In this document: one piece after another, positions 63,705 to 64,000 of the stretch
Position numbering within the stretch: the first letter of the stretch is position 1
How the letters are laid out: every line of letters starts with the position of its first letter
NCBI RefSeq assembly: GCF_020295405.1
Contig: NZ_JADEYP010000008.1
Span: 1-64,000 of the forward strand
From: Sphingobacterium bovistauri
GTDB taxonomy: Bacteria; Bacteroidota; Bacteroidia; Sphingobacteriales; Sphingobacteriaceae
Direction of reading: 5' to 3'
Length of the DNA: 64,000 nucleotides
Notes under the pieces: model-generated
Databases searched by the model: none
Told to the model about the DNA's origin: nothing
The model's input: the letters and a program-made list of their open reading frames with translations, nothing else
Program-made: the position numbers and the translations under genes

Positions 63705-64000
63705 ATGAATAGGTTTGTTGCTTTAATTGTTTTATTATTAGGTTTTTATTTTTTTAACATAAGCTGTGTTAAACTTATGGGGCAGAGCTTTGAAACCAAA
63801 TACAGTTTGCCTTTGAGGGATGTATTATCCTTGATTGAGAAGAGATATAATGTAGTCATAAAATATAATGAAGATCAAATTAAGGATAAAAATGTTGATT
63901 ATGGATTATGGCGTTTCAGAGCTAACGTAGATGAGACGCTTACGCAAGTTTTGTCAGCGTTAGATCTAAAAGTGAATAAGGAAGGTGAGGGTAAATACAA
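63705..64000 (+). CDS. Secreted protein with STN-like N-terminal domain (runs off right edge)
   Basis: The first 98 codons of a PUL gene. After a signal peptide (hydrophobic core RFVALIVLLLGFYFFNIS) comes YSLPLRDVLSLIEKRYNVVIKYNED and VDETLTQVLSALDLKVNKEG, which fits a secretin/TonB short N-terminal (STN) domain of about 70 residues. Such a domain precedes TonB-dependent transporters, but also esterase-type hydrolases of Bacteroidota PULs; an acetyl-xylan-esterase-like enzyme is my tentative preference. An in-frame GTG at 63693 overlapping the symporter stop is an alternative start. Confidence 0.65.
   Translation, partial: MNRFVALIVLLLGFYFFNISCVKLMGQSFETKYSLPLRDVLSLIEKRYNVVIKYNEDQIKDKNVDYGLWRFRANVDETLTQVLSALDLKVNKEGEGKY

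Noticed and set aside
1..64000. CRISPR arrays, prophage or conjugative modules
   Set aside because: No regularly spaced repeats, integrase, phage structural or tra genes were seen anywhere in the window.

Overview
The window is AT-rich chromosomal DNA from a Bacteroidota member, most likely Sphingobacteriaceae (Sphingobacterium/Pedobacter-like). Evidence: a SusC/SusD polysaccharide utilization locus (PUL) full of lipoproteins, an mreB-mreC-mreD-mrdA-rodA cluster, an ISAon1-type transposase fragment, little sign of Shine-Dalgarno sequences, and several matches to the Bacteroidota promoter box TAnnTTTG. The assignment is inferred from gene content only.

Layout. 1-1105: edge of an insertion sequence, a quiet stretch, then tRNA-Leu(UAA) and tRNA-Gly(GCC). 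1311-3341: M3 oligopeptidase. 3680-6817: sulfur cassette (two YeeE/YedE half-transporters, a TauE/SafE exporter, a CstB-like persulfide dioxygenase/rhodanese) behind a perfect 20-bp palindrome. 7031-9846: rlmH, a 40-aa membrane protein, Nudix hydrolase, DUF1080 lipoprotein and an unknown protein. 9979-13261: fused 2-oxoacid dehydrogenase E1 and a convergent ROK kinase. 13599-18154 (minus): aromatic amino-acid run pheA, DAHP synthase/chorismate mutase, aroA, aroC, preceded by a Phe/Tyr-rich leader peptide and an intrinsic terminator, i.e. a ribosome-mediated attenuator. 18543-20735: DMT transporter, YigZ, unknown lipoprotein. 20828-26547 (minus): rod-shape and elongasome genes. 26708-30179 (minus): M1 aminopeptidase, thioesterase, DUF819 protein. 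30296-32637: two Gfo/Idh/MocA oxidoreductases.

From 33105 to the right edge runs a large plus-strand PUL for a complex pectin: DUF3826 protein, beta-helix lipoprotein, SusC, SusD, a SusE-position lipoprotein, PL1 pectate lyase, a two-part 1046-aa protein, GH140 (apiosidase family), GH43-like, two sialidase-fold propeller proteins, GH2 and GH78. GH140, GH78, GH2 and PL1 together point to rhamnogalacturonan II (RG-II). The PUL continues without a strand switch into Fe-alcohol dehydrogenase, DHDPS/NAL-type aldolase, PdxA2-like dehydrogenase, DUF1537 four-carbon acid sugar kinase and a sodium:solute symporter.

The most interesting inference is that these last genes form a pathway for the RG-II sugar DHA (3-deoxy-D-lyxo-2-heptulosaric acid). 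Retro-aldol cleavage gives pyruvate and a C4 aldehyde acid. Its reduction gives, by stereochemistry, D-threonate. Kinase plus PdxA2 then yields dihydroxyacetone phosphate and CO2. This is a hypothesis built from families, chemistry and context, not a demonstrated function.
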